From Rhizorhabdus sp. (GTDB lineage Bacteria; Pseudomonadota; Alphaproteobacteria; Sphingomonadales; Sphingomonadaceae): a DNA stretch of 49,769 nt. Both the position numbers and the translations under genes were made by a program. Positions 7,718-15,361 of this stretch are shown piece after piece (positions within the stretch are counted from its first letter, which is position 1; every line of letters starts with the position of its first letter). Under the pieces are notes generated by a model, which saw only the letters and a list, made by a program, of their open reading frames with translations, searched no databases and was not told the DNA's origin. The stretch lies in contig NZ_JAGMXV010000009.1 of the NCBI RefSeq assembly GCF_018006725.1, positions 1-49,769 of the forward strand, read 5' to 3'.

Positions 7718-10252
7718 ATGGCTGAGCCGATCGTCAGCGAAGACGGCGGAGCCTCCGCTCTGCCGCCCCGGTTCGATCCGGCCTTCTATCTGGCGACGAA
7801 CCCCGGTCTCGATGTAACGCCGTCCGAGGCCGAGGCGCATTATCATCGCGAGGGGCGGGCACGGGGTCTCGTCGCTTCGCCGCTCGCGCTGCGCGAAAAT
7901 CTTGTGGCGATGATCGCCGATGGGCGGTCGGTGCTGGAGATCGGCCCCTTCTGCAATCCGCTGCTGAAAGGGGCATCGATCGCCTATCTCGACGTGCTCG
8001 ACGCCGGGCAGCTTCGTGCGCGGGCGCAGGCCATCGGCCTCGATCCCGCCGGTTGCCCTGATCATGTCGACTATGTCGGCGGGCTGGAGCAGGTCCGGCG
8101 ACGTTTCGACGCGGTGATCAGCAGCCATGCGATCGAGCATCAGCCCGACCTCGTTCACCATCTCCAGCAGATCGAGCGGATCCTGGAGCCTGACGGGCTG
8201 TTCTGCCTGATCATTCCCGACAAGCGCTATTGCCTCGACCATTTCCTGGCAGAAAGCACGATCGCACAGGTGCTGCAGGCGCATCGCGAGCAGCGCAGGA
8301 CGCACAGCCTCGCCAGCATCGTCGAGCATGTCGCGCTGACCACGCACAATGACAGCCATCGCCATTGGCAGGGGGATCATGGCGACGCGGTGCCGACCGA
8401 TCGTGCGGCGCGGCTGCGAAAGGCGATGCACGATCATGACTTTGCCCTGGGCCGCTACGTCGACGTTCATGCCTGGTATTTCACGCCCGACCGCTTCGCC
8501 GAGATCGTCGAGGCGCTCGAGGCGCTTGGCCTGATCGGTCTGGAGCTTGCCGGGGTCTACGATACCGCGCACGGGCGCAACGAATTCTGCGCGGTGCTTC
8601 GCCTGTCAGCGGAGGCACGGCGGATTGCGGCAGCGGCAGTGCGCGGACCCGAGATCACGCTCGTCCAGTTTGCGGGCAAGGCGGAAGATGCCGCCGCCCG
8701 CCTCGCGACCGCGCCCAACATTCAGGCTTATGCGCGTCGGCACGGCTATCGTTACGCGCTGGCGCAGGCCGATGCCGGCTCACTGAGCGGGGCTGGCTGG
8801 GCCGTGCTGTTCGGGCCGCATCATTTCGTCGGGGACCTCGATTTCGATCTTGCGCACTATGTGCGTGGGCGAGACGGGCGGCTGGCCGTCCTTCCGTCGG
8901 AGGGCGACCTGGCGCTCGGGGCCTGGGGCATGGCACCGTGGTTGCTCAACCTGGGCCACGCCGGGGCGCGACGGCTGGTTCAGACCGTGGAAGCGGCACA
9001 TGACAGCGGGCCGGCCGACCCTTCCGCCGTGTTGGTTCGGCTGAGCGAGGGCGATGCGCTTTCGGTCGACCGGGATCCGCAACTGGGTGGGCGGCACGCC
9101 GCCTTTCTTCGTGTTGCCTCTGCCGAGCCCACGTCATCGGCGGGGCTCGAAGCGCTGGCCATTGCCGTCAAGGCGTCGCTCGCGTCGGCGGATGAGACGA
9201 TCATGCCGGTGCGATCGACTGCAGGAGGAGATCGCTGGTCGGCGCGCTATGCTCATCCGCACGGCCTCGCGCCGCCCCTGATCGAAGCGCCCATCCCCGT
9301 TCCGGATGTCTCGGCTGCTGCGCGGCTGCGGACGATGTGGGAAGCTGCGGGCGGGGCAGGCGAAGCCGAGCTCCCGGATCGTTTACGTCCAGTCGCCGCG
9401 ATGCTGGCAACGGCCGAAGACGAACGCCTGGCCGAGGATCTGGCGGCGCTGGGCCGGTCGTCGGCGGCGCAGGGGTTGCTCGGCGGCGACCGCCAGCATG
9501 CGCGCGCAGCCGATCCGGCCTTCGCCGCCAAGCTTTCGCGCTGGACCTATGACAAGCTCGTTTCGCTGGCGGAGGCGGTCGGTTGCCTGCGCCTGGAAAA
9601 TCCGGAAGGCGGCCCTTGGGGTGACAATGGCCGGCGCGATCCGGCCGAGCTTTTCGCCGCGATCGAATCGGCGTTGGGCGCGGACCTTTCGCCGCCGTCG
9701 TCGATCGGCGCCTATCTCGGCATCGGTGTCGGGAGGGGGCGGGTGATCCATATGCGGATGCTCGACGCCATCCATGCCGCCTGGCGCATGGGGCAACTCG
9801 CCACCCAGCTGGAGGATCCCGGGGCGCCAGACGGCGCGGTTCATGTCGGCGAGGTCGGCGCCGGGATCGGTCTTGCGGCTTATTATGCGCGACGCCTCGG
9901 CCAGCCGCGCTGGACGCTGTTCGACGAAGCCACGCCAGCGCTGCTTCAGCGGCATGTGGCGGGGGAGGCCGTTGCTGCGATGCCGGTATCGCAACTGGCG
10001 CAGGCCAAGATCGACCTGCTTCTGAATTGCGATTCATTGCCCGAACTGCCTCGGGAATCGTCTCTCGCAATCCTGCGGTCGGCCTATGCCGCCGGTGTCG
10101 GCCTTATCGTAAGCATCAACCAGGAGGCGCCATTGCCCGGCGTTGTTCCCGTTTCAACGCTGGTCGCACAGGCCGGGGGCTATGCGCTTGCGAGCCGCCA
10201 TCGCCACTGGCTGCGGAGCGGTCACGTAGAGGAAGTGTTCAGGCGCTCTTGA
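7718..10252 (+). CDS. Large protein with two methyltransferase-like domains
   Basis: An 844-residue protein with start ATG at 7718; a TTG just before it is less likely. The N-terminus (about 18-50: FDPAFYLATNPGLD, then HYHREGRARG) matches the short module often found at the start of polysaccharide-modifying enzymes and secreted proteins. A class I SAM methyltransferase domain follows (about 70-290; SVLEIGPFCNPLLKG, then the VISSHAIEHQPD motif). Residues about 300-520 are unassigned. The C-terminal part (about 605-844) resembles sugar O-methyltransferase-type proteins, with YDKLVSLAEAVGCLRLENP and a second glycine-rich SAM-like loop, VGEVGAGIGLAAYYARRLG, near 710. It lies 18 bp after the giant glycosyltransferase and is probably co-transcribed. 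A role in methylating the glycan made by its neighbour is inferred. The domains are seen; the activity is not proven. Confidence 0.8.
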   Translation: MAEPIVSEDGGASALPPRFDPAFYLATNPGLDVTPSEAEAHYHREGRARGLVASPLALRENLVAMIADGRSVLEIGPFCNPLLKGASIAYLDVLDAGQLRARAQAIGLDPAGCPDHVDYVGGLEQVRRRFDAVISSHAIEHQPDLVHHLQQIERILEPDGLFCLIIPDKRYCLDHFLAESTIAQVLQAHREQRRTHSLASIVEHVALTTHNDSHRHWQGDHGDAVPTDRAARLRKAMHDHDFALGRYVDVHAWYFTPDRFAEIVEALEALGLIGLELAGVYDTAHGRNEFCAVLRLSAEARRIAAAAVRGPEITLVQFAGKAEDAAARLATAPNIQAYARRHGYRYALAQADAGSLSGAGWAVLFGPHHFVGDLDFDLAHYVRGRDGRLAVLPSEGDLALGAWGMAPWLLNLGHAGARRLVQTVEAAHDSGPADPSAVLVRLSEGDALSVDRDPQLGGRHAAFLRVASAEPTSSAGLEALAIAVKASLASADETIMPVRSTAGGDRWSARYAHPHGLAPPLIEAPIPVPDVSAAARLRTMWEAAGGAGEAELPDRLRPVAAMLATAEDERLAEDLAALGRSSAAQGLLGGDRQHARAADPAFAAKLSRWTYDKLVSLAEAVGCLRLENPEGGPWGDNGRRDPAELFAAIESALGADLSPPSSIGAYLGIGVGRGRVIHMRMLDAIHAAWRMGQLATQLEDPGAPDGAVHVGEVGAGIGLAAYYARRLGQPRWTLFDEATPALLQRHVAGEAVAAMPVSQLAQAKIDLLLNCDSLPELPRESSLAILRSAYAAGVGLIVSINQEAPLPGVVPVSTLVAQAGGYALASRHRHWLRSGHVEEVFRRS

Positions 10253-10287
10253 GTCGACTGCGGTCGACATTGGTCCGTTTTGGACCA
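10253..10287 (+). other. Two tandem stem-loops between methyltransferase genes
   Basis: Immediately after the stop at 10252 there are two perfect short inverted repeats. The first is GTCGAC at 10253-10258 and 10263-10268 around a 4-nt loop. The second is TGGTCC at 10271-10276 paired with GGACCA at 10282-10287. Neither is followed by a T-run, so they do not look like a classical intrinsic terminator. They may slow transcription or protect the 3' end of the upstream message. Confidence 0.4.
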
Positions 10288-10373
10288 GATAACCGTTTCA
10301 TTTGACGGCACAACGCTGGGCGGCTGTCGTAAAGCGCCGCAAAGCTTCTGCGGACCCTATGAGAGGAGTGATC

Positions 10374-11354
10374 ATGGCCGTGACGCGTGAGCAGGTTGTC
10401 GACGCCTATCGGCTGATTCTCGGCCGCGAGCCGGAGAGCGAGGCGGTGATCGAGAGCTTTCTGCACGTCACGGACTGGCGACAACTCCGCGAGATATTTC
10501 TGGGCAGCCAGGAGTTCGCTCAGACGGTAGGAGCAGGCTATTCCCACGCGCTCCCGGTGGGCCGCTATCTCGACGTTCGCGGGGTCGAGGTCGACCTGCG
10601 CTGCTCGGACGCGCAGCTTCAGCAAATGTTCGATCGCATCGGTGCCGAATGGAAGAAATTCGGGGAAACCGAACCGCACTGGTCGGTCCTCGTCAGCGAC
10701 GATTTCCGACAGGAGAATCTCGCCGCGAACATCGATCGATTTTATGCCAGCGGAAAGCCCGACATCGACATCCACCTCAATTTCCTGCGGCGCAGCGCTT
10801 TGCCGATGTCCTTCCGACGCGCGATGGATTTCGGTTGCGGCGTCGGCCGGCTCACGCTTGCGCTGGCCGAGCATGTCGAGGAGGTCGTGGGTGTCGACAT
10901 CTCGCCCCCGCATCTCGCCCTTGCCCGTGAACGCGCCGACGCCGTGGGTGCAGGAAATGTGACGTTCGAGGTGATCGAATCTGTCGCCGATCTCGGTCGT
11001 TTCGGAGCCTTCGATCTGATCATCAGCAGGATCGTCCTCCAGCACAACCCGCCGCCGGTCATCGCCGCCATCTATCGCAGGCTGCTCGATGCTCTTGCGC
11101 CGGGTGGCTCCGCCATCGTGCAGATGCCGACCTATATCGCCGGGCAGAGCTTCGCAGCCGACAGCTATCTGACGAGCGATCAACCATCGATGGAGATGAA
11201 CGCGCTACCCCAGGCGGACATCTTTCGCATCATCGACAGCGCCGGTTGCGTACCGGTTGAAATCCGGGAAGATGGAGCGGCCGGCGGTGGCGCGATCAGC
11301 CATACGATTGCGGTAAGAAAGCGCGAAGGCCACCAGAGCAGCGTGCGCGCTTAA
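10374..11354 (+). CDS. Class I SAM methyltransferase with N-terminal DUF4214-like module
   Basis: A 326-residue soluble protein. The start at ATG 10374 is chosen because GAGAGGAG sits just upstream (10361-10368); the frame also stays open further upstream. Residues about 3-50 (VTREQVVDAYRLILGREP, later FLGSQEF) look like a DUF4214-type helical module. The catalytic part begins near residue 150 with a clear motif I, AMDFGCGVGRLTLALAEH. It continues through VVGVDISPPHLALARE and a post-I/II region, FDLIISRIVLQHNPPP, the standard Rossmann methyltransferase pattern. It is separated from the preceding gene by 121 bp containing two hairpins, so it may have its own promoter. Its end faces the convergent methyltransferase gene with only 13 bp between. 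The acceptor is unknown; a sugar is inferred from context. Confidence 0.85.
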   Translation: MAVTREQVVDAYRLILGREPESEAVIESFLHVTDWRQLREIFLGSQEFAQTVGAGYSHALPVGRYLDVRGVEVDLRCSDAQLQQMFDRIGAEWKKFGETEPHWSVLVSDDFRQENLAANIDRFYASGKPDIDIHLNFLRRSALPMSFRRAMDFGCGVGRLTLALAEHVEEVVGVDISPPHLALARERADAVGAGNVTFEVIESVADLGRFGAFDLIISRIVLQHNPPPVIAAIYRRLLDALAPGGSAIVQMPTYIAGQSFAADSYLTSDQPSMEMNALPQADIFRIIDSAGCVPVEIREDGAAGGGAISHTIAVRKREGHQSSVRA

Positions 11355-11367
11355 CGATCGGGCACGC

Positions 11368-12423
11368 TTACGCGGTCTGACGAAATTCGTAGATCTGTGC
11401 CCAATGCGAATTCGGGTCGCTGTAGTGGGTACAGGCGAAACCGCTGCGCGCGAAAAGGGCGAGCAGGAAATCTCGCTGGAAGCCCAGTTCAAGCCATCCC
11501 CGAATCCGCATCACTGCTACGTTTTCCCAATCCAGCCTGAACCCCCACAGATATGGCAGGTCGGGGCAAAGCTGTTCGAAGATCGGCTCACCGGCCAATA
11601 TCACCTTGCCCGGGTCTGCCAGCAGCGAAGGCAATTGCGGGATCAGGCTATTGAATTCGATGCAGTGATGAAAACTCTCGTAGAAGAAGATCAGCGAATA
11701 GGCACTGTTCACGCCTGACGGGTTGAAACCGAACTGGCCCAGATGGGGGTTGAGATCTGCGGAATATCGTTCCGCTGCCGTCGCTACGGCCTTACAGAAA
11801 TGCGGATTGACATCGACGGTGTCGACACGCGCGCCAAGCCGGGCCAGCGCGAGCGCGGTCTGGCCGAAGCCGGCGCCATATTCGAGCACCCGATCCCCCG
11901 GGCGTATATCGCTGCGCATGATGATGTGGCCCATCGCCATCATCTGCGCACCTGCAAAATGACTGTCACCCGACGCGTAGAAGGCCGGTTTGTAGATGGC
12001 GTCCAGATCGGCGATTTCGGGCGTGTCTTCGTTCAGAAGTGGATCATAGCCCTTGCGCGCGGTGATCGCTTCCCAAAGCCGGAGCATCTGCTGGTAGTAA
12101 TCGGAGCCGAGGGGGTCGAGACCCGTTTCGAACCATTCGGGCAGGATCAGCGAGCGTCCGCGCCAGCGTTCTCCATCACCGCGCTGGAAGTCGGCGGCGA
12201 CCTCATCGAGATCCTCGATGTGAAAGCCGCGGCCATCATGGCGGAACGCGTCGACCCGCGCTTTGCACTCGTCGGATCGAACAAGGGCGGTTAGCAGCCC
12301 GATATTCTCCTCGAAGCAGCGATGATGCTCGATGACATCATCATTTTCGGGGGCGCGTGCCAGCACCGCCCGGTATCCGGCGATCACGTCATCGCGGGTA
12401 ACATGACCATGGTCTGGCTGCAT
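11368..12423 (-). CDS. Class I SAM methyltransferase with N-terminal DUF4214-like module
   Basis: About 351 residues from ATG 12423. The open frame extends to 12531, but the extra part overlaps the end of the preceding gene in another frame, and the ATG lies 19 bp after that gene's stop. No good ribosome site is visible, so the start is uncertain. The N-terminus (VTRDDVIAGYRAVLARAP, later LVRSDECKAR) parallels the DUF4214-like module of the convergent methyltransferase at 10374. Motif I is DRVLEYGAGFGQTALALARLGA near residues 173-194, followed by VDTVDVNPHFCKAV and the acidic/aromatic region SLIFFYESFHHCIEF. It ends a six-gene minus-strand block containing the KpsM/KpsE-like exporter pair. 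Methylation of the exported glycan is a plausible role. GC content is lower here than in the flanking regions. Confidence 0.83.
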   Translation of the reverse strand: MQPDHGHVTRDDVIAGYRAVLARAPENDDVIEHHRCFEENIGLLTALVRSDECKARVDAFRHDGRGFHIEDLDEVAADFQRGDGERWRGRSLILPEWFETGLDPLGSDYYQQMLRLWEAITARKGYDPLLNEDTPEIADLDAIYKPAFYASGDSHFAGAQMMAMGHIIMRSDIRPGDRVLEYGAGFGQTALALARLGARVDTVDVNPHFCKAVATAAERYSADLNPHLGQFGFNPSGVNSAYSLIFFYESFHHCIEFNSLIPQLPSLLADPGKVILAGEPIFEQLCPDLPYLWGFRLDWENVAVMRIRGWLELGFQRDFLLALFARSGFACTHYSDPNSHWAQIYEFRQTA

Positions 12424-12442
12424 CAGCGGAGGGCCGGGCTCG

Positions 12443-13318
12443 TCACTGGCTGCGGACGCGGCTCGCATATTCCTCGCTGTCGAGAAGATATTTGACAACT
12501 TCGGGAATGCCATCGGCCATACCTTTTGCATTTATCAGGTCGGCATAGCCGGAGCTGCCAGCATCCGCCGGGCGGTTGAGTATTATCCGGTAGAGCGAAT
12601 CCACCACGTCCGTTTCGCCTTTGGTCTCGTTCAGAACAGTCGCAACAGCGATGGCGATCTTCGCGGTGCGACTGTCGATATTTCCATCCAGAGAATTTAG
12701 CAGTTGGCGAATGAAACGACCCTCATGATGATTGAAAAGCTGCGGTTCAACGAAGAGTACGTTTTCCCGAAGCTCGATATTCCGATCGAGTGATTCATAG
12801 AGCATCGTCTGGTCGTTCACGCCGTCCCATACCGACTGCACACGGCCGAGTTCGTCGTCGGAGACACTCATGAACCGACGCTTCCATTCCTTCACGAGCG
12901 CGATGCCCATGGGGTGCTCGAGATTGAAGAAGAGGACGCCGGAGTTGATGTGCCAAGCAATGGTTTCGCCGGGAATTGTTGCCATGATCGCAGAATATTG
13001 TGCCTTGTCTGCGAGATAGGCACGGAGATCGAAAGACAGGTCTTTCACATAGGCATCTGCATCCATGTACAGCGCCCAGCCTCGAAAGCCCCGATCGACC
13101 AACTCGTCGAGCATGAGGATGCGATTGAATGCGGCGTGGGCGCCGATCTGGCCGCGCTTGATGCCGATGAAGCTCTCATAGACAAAGCCGTGCCGGCGCG
13201 CATATTCGATGGCGGTTCGCGACGTCTCTCGCAGCATCCCGCTATATCGGAACGCATCCGACGTCTGGAGAATGATCAACTCCAAACCACCAATCTCCCA
13301 TCTCGCCTCCGCGCTCAT
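12443..13318 (-). CDS. Nucleotide-sugar glycosyltransferase with C-terminal DUF4214-like module
   Basis: A 291-residue protein. The N-terminal 230 residues resemble GT-A fold galactosyl/mannosyl transferases of the GMA12/MNN10 type: a DAD metal-binding motif at 86-88 (LYMDADAYVKDL), a preceding ILMLDELVDRGFRGWA helix, and WHINSGVLFFNLEHP followed by DQTMLYESL. The last 50 residues (SLYRIILNRPADAGSSGY and LLDSEEYASRVRSQ) fit the DUF4214 pattern of YRxxLxRxPDxxG and FxxSxEF. Sampled lines near 12.7 kb are only about 45-48% GC, well below the 60-70% seen on either side, which suggests recent acquisition. It is the fifth gene of the minus-strand block. The donor and acceptor sugars cannot be told from the sequence. 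Confidence 0.8.
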   Translation of the reverse strand: MSAEARWEIGGLELIILQTSDAFRYSGMLRETSRTAIEYARRHGFVYESFIGIKRGQIGAHAAFNRILMLDELVDRGFRGWALYMDADAYVKDLSFDLRAYLADKAQYSAIMATIPGETIAWHINSGVLFFNLEHPMGIALVKEWKRRFMSVSDDELGRVQSVWDGVNDQTMLYESLDRNIELRENVLFVEPQLFNHHEGRFIRQLLNSLDGNIDSRTAKIAIAVATVLNETKGETDVVDSLYRIILNRPADAGSSGYADLINAKGMADGIPEVVKYLLDSEEYASRVRSQ

Positions 13319-13370
13319 GGCGGGAGCTTAGCCCGAGCGGTCGCACGGGCTTCCTCAACTTTCCTGAATA

Positions 13371-14537
13371 TTACAAGGAATGCTCGCGTACGCCGGCGGC
13401 GAGCAGCCAGCCGATGCCATAGGCGACCAGAAGCGACAGGAAGATCGTCAGCAGGATTTCCCCACGCTTGGGGAATTCGGACTTCACCGGCATGTTCGGA
13501 TCGACCACGCGCACGATGTAGAGCTGCTGCTTCATCGCAGCGTCGCGCGCCTTTTCGAGATTGGCGGCGGCGACTTCGTAGCGCTTGGCGGCGAATTGCT
13601 GCCGGATCTGGAGGTCCTGATAATTGCCGAGCCGTGCGGCGATTGCCCCGCCACCAGCGGTGAGCTTGCCCGACTGGCCGGCGACCTGGGCCTCGAGTGC
13701 GCGGACGCGGGCGAGGGTCGCCACATATTGCGGGCTCGACGGGGCGATGATGCCCTTCATGGCGTTGAGCTGGGCGCGGGCGTTGGTCAGCTGGCCTTCG
13801 AGCGTGGTGACGAGGCCGATCTGCGCCTTGCCCGAGCCTTCGGGATCGAGATCCCCGCGGGCCTGGCGGAAGCTGGTCATCTTCGACTGGATCGCGAGAA
13901 GACCTTGCTCGGCCTCGGCCAGTTGCCGCCGCGCGCTCGCCAACTGGTCGGTCTGGCTGCGGCGGTTGATCTCGTTAACCCGGCCTTCACCGAGCGCCAG
14001 CAACTCGTTGATGATCGCGAAGCTGTCGGATGGACGGAAGCTGCGCACCTGCAAGGTGGTGATGCCGGTTTCCTGATTATATTTAACATTCACCTGCCGC
14101 CGGTAATAGCGCAGCAGCATTTCCGGGGTTGGCTCGGAGAACCACAGGCGCGTCGCGATATCGGCCTCCGGGCGGCGGAAGCGCTCGACGAGGTTCAGCT
14201 TGCCGTCGATCCGGTTCACGACCTGCTGCGAATCCAGATAGTCGTTGACGCTCATCGCTTCGCCACGCGACGGCGACATGCCGCCGCCCAAGCCCAGAAA
14301 CTGGCTGAAGCCGCTGGTCGGCATTGGCGAGGCATCGGCGGTGCGGACGATGAAATGCGCTTCCGACTGATATTGGTCGGCCGCCACGATGTAATAATAG
14401 AGGGCCGCCAGCAGCGTCGGGACGACCACGATCGCCAGGAACCATTTGTTCCGCCGCGACCAGGCACGGAGCTTCTCCGACCAGTGCGGACGCTCGACGA
14501 GCGCGTCGGCGGAGTGCGGCTTGATGATTCCGTGCAT
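13371..14537 (-). CDS. KpsE/BexC-like capsule export inner-membrane protein
   Basis: A 388-residue polysaccharide co-polymerase/export protein of the KpsE-BexC-CtrB family, which couples an ABC-2 transporter to the periplasm. It has the expected architecture: an N-terminal membrane segment (about 33-51, FLAIVVVPTLLAALYYYIV), a large periplasmic part opening with DQYQSEAHFIVRTAD, coiled-coil helices around 195-340, the conserved tail region VRVVDPNMPVKSEFPKRG, and a C-terminal membrane segment (about 361-381). A glycine-rich stretch (about 75-90) follows the first strand. The gene lies 29 bp downstream of the ABC-2 permease and is presumably translated with it. Length and order are normal. The unusual point is that neither a KpsT ATPase nor a dedicated outer-membrane partner is adjacent. 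Confidence 0.92.
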   Translation of the reverse strand: MHGIIKPHSADALVERPHWSEKLRAWSRRNKWFLAIVVVPTLLAALYYYIVAADQYQSEAHFIVRTADASPMPTSGFSQFLGLGGGMSPSRGEAMSVNDYLDSQQVVNRIDGKLNLVERFRRPEADIATRLWFSEPTPEMLLRYYRRQVNVKYNQETGITTLQVRSFRPSDSFAIINELLALGEGRVNEINRRSQTDQLASARRQLAEAEQGLLAIQSKMTSFRQARGDLDPEGSGKAQIGLVTTLEGQLTNARAQLNAMKGIIAPSSPQYVATLARVRALEAQVAGQSGKLTAGGGAIAARLGNYQDLQIRQQFAAKRYEVAAANLEKARDAAMKQQLYIVRVVDPNMPVKSEFPKRGEILLTIFLSLLVAYGIGWLLAAGVREHSL

Positions 14538-14566
14538 CGATTATCCAGAAGTTGCAGGCTGAGACA

Positions 14567-15361
14567 TTAGCGGACGTGTATGCGGTTGCGAAGCCGGCGG
14601 ATGCCCAGAAGGCCGGTATAGGTGAAGAAGGCGCACCAGCCGATCGCATAACCGGGGAAGAGATGCTGGGCCGAGGCCATCTCGAACATGCCGTAGCGGA
14701 CGATCTCGAAGATATTGACCAGCGGGAACCAGTCGGCCGCGCGCTGGACGGACAGCGGCAACCATTCGACCGCAAAGAAGGCGCCCGAGAGCGGCATCAT
14801 GAAATAGGAGATCGGGTGCACCAGCCGCTGCAGGGTCGGGCGCTCGAAGGTTATCGCCGTCACGTTCAGGCCAAGGGCGAAGGATATCCAGATCATCAGG
14901 AAGATGCCGAGCATGGCGTAGAGCGGTCGTGCGGGAACTTCCCCCATGCCGATCAGCGTGATGAAACTGTAGAGGATGATGAAGGTCGTGACGCAGCCGG
15001 CCGCCTCGACGACGACGCGGGCGAGCGAGATGTTCAAAACCGAGACCATCCGATGGTACATCAGCGGGAGATTGCCTTCGACGATGCTTTCGGCCCGATT
15101 GAAGATGCCCCGGAAAACGATGAAGATGCAGTAGCCGACGATCGAGAAGGCCACCGGCGGCATGGCCGAGCCGAGGTGACCCGGCTGGAAGGCATGGAGC
15201 GCGCCGATTACCCCGGCGAGCAGCATGGGCTCGCCGATCATCCACAGATAGCCGATGTTGTTGCGGCCGAAACGGGTGTGCAACTCGCGCAGGACAAGGG
15301 CTCCCACGACGCTCATCTGATGTGTCAGATCGTCATAGAAGGAGGAGCGGACGGCGGTCAT
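14567..15361 (-). CDS. ABC-2 type polysaccharide export permease (KpsM/Wzm-like)
   Basis: A 264-residue integral membrane protein with about six membrane-spanning segments. It carries the family's N-terminal cytoplasmic signature, VLRELHTRFGRNNIGYLW, followed by EPMLLAGVIG. It would form the channel through which a finished, lipid-linked polysaccharide crosses the inner membrane, powered by a KpsT/Wzt ATPase. The start ATG at 15361 overlaps the stop of the upstream glycosyltransferase by 4 bp (ATGA), showing translational coupling. The KpsE-like protein follows after 29 bp. No KpsT ATPase is encoded nearby; the only ABC ATPase in the window belongs to the type I secretion transporter. The partner ATPase must lie elsewhere or be missing. 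Confidence 0.92.
   Translation of the reverse strand: MTAVRSSFYDDLTHQMSVVGALVLRELHTRFGRNNIGYLWMIGEPMLLAGVIGALHAFQPGHLGSAMPPVAFSIVGYCIFIVFRGIFNRAESIVEGNLPLMYHRMVSVLNISLARVVVEAAGCVTTFIILYSFITLIGMGEVPARPLYAMLGIFLMIWISFALGLNVTAITFERPTLQRLVHPISYFMMPLSGAFFAVEWLPLSVQRAADWFPLVNIFEIVRYGMFEMASAQHLFPGYAIGWCAFFTYTGLLGIRRLRNRIHVR

Noticed and set aside
3392-8572. A 5.2-kb open frame (1726 codons) on the minus strand
   Set aside because: It lies antisense to the giant glycosyltransferase and part of the next gene, has low-complexity Arg/Asp/Gln-rich composition and no recognisable domain. It is explained by high-GC third-position bias of the real genes.
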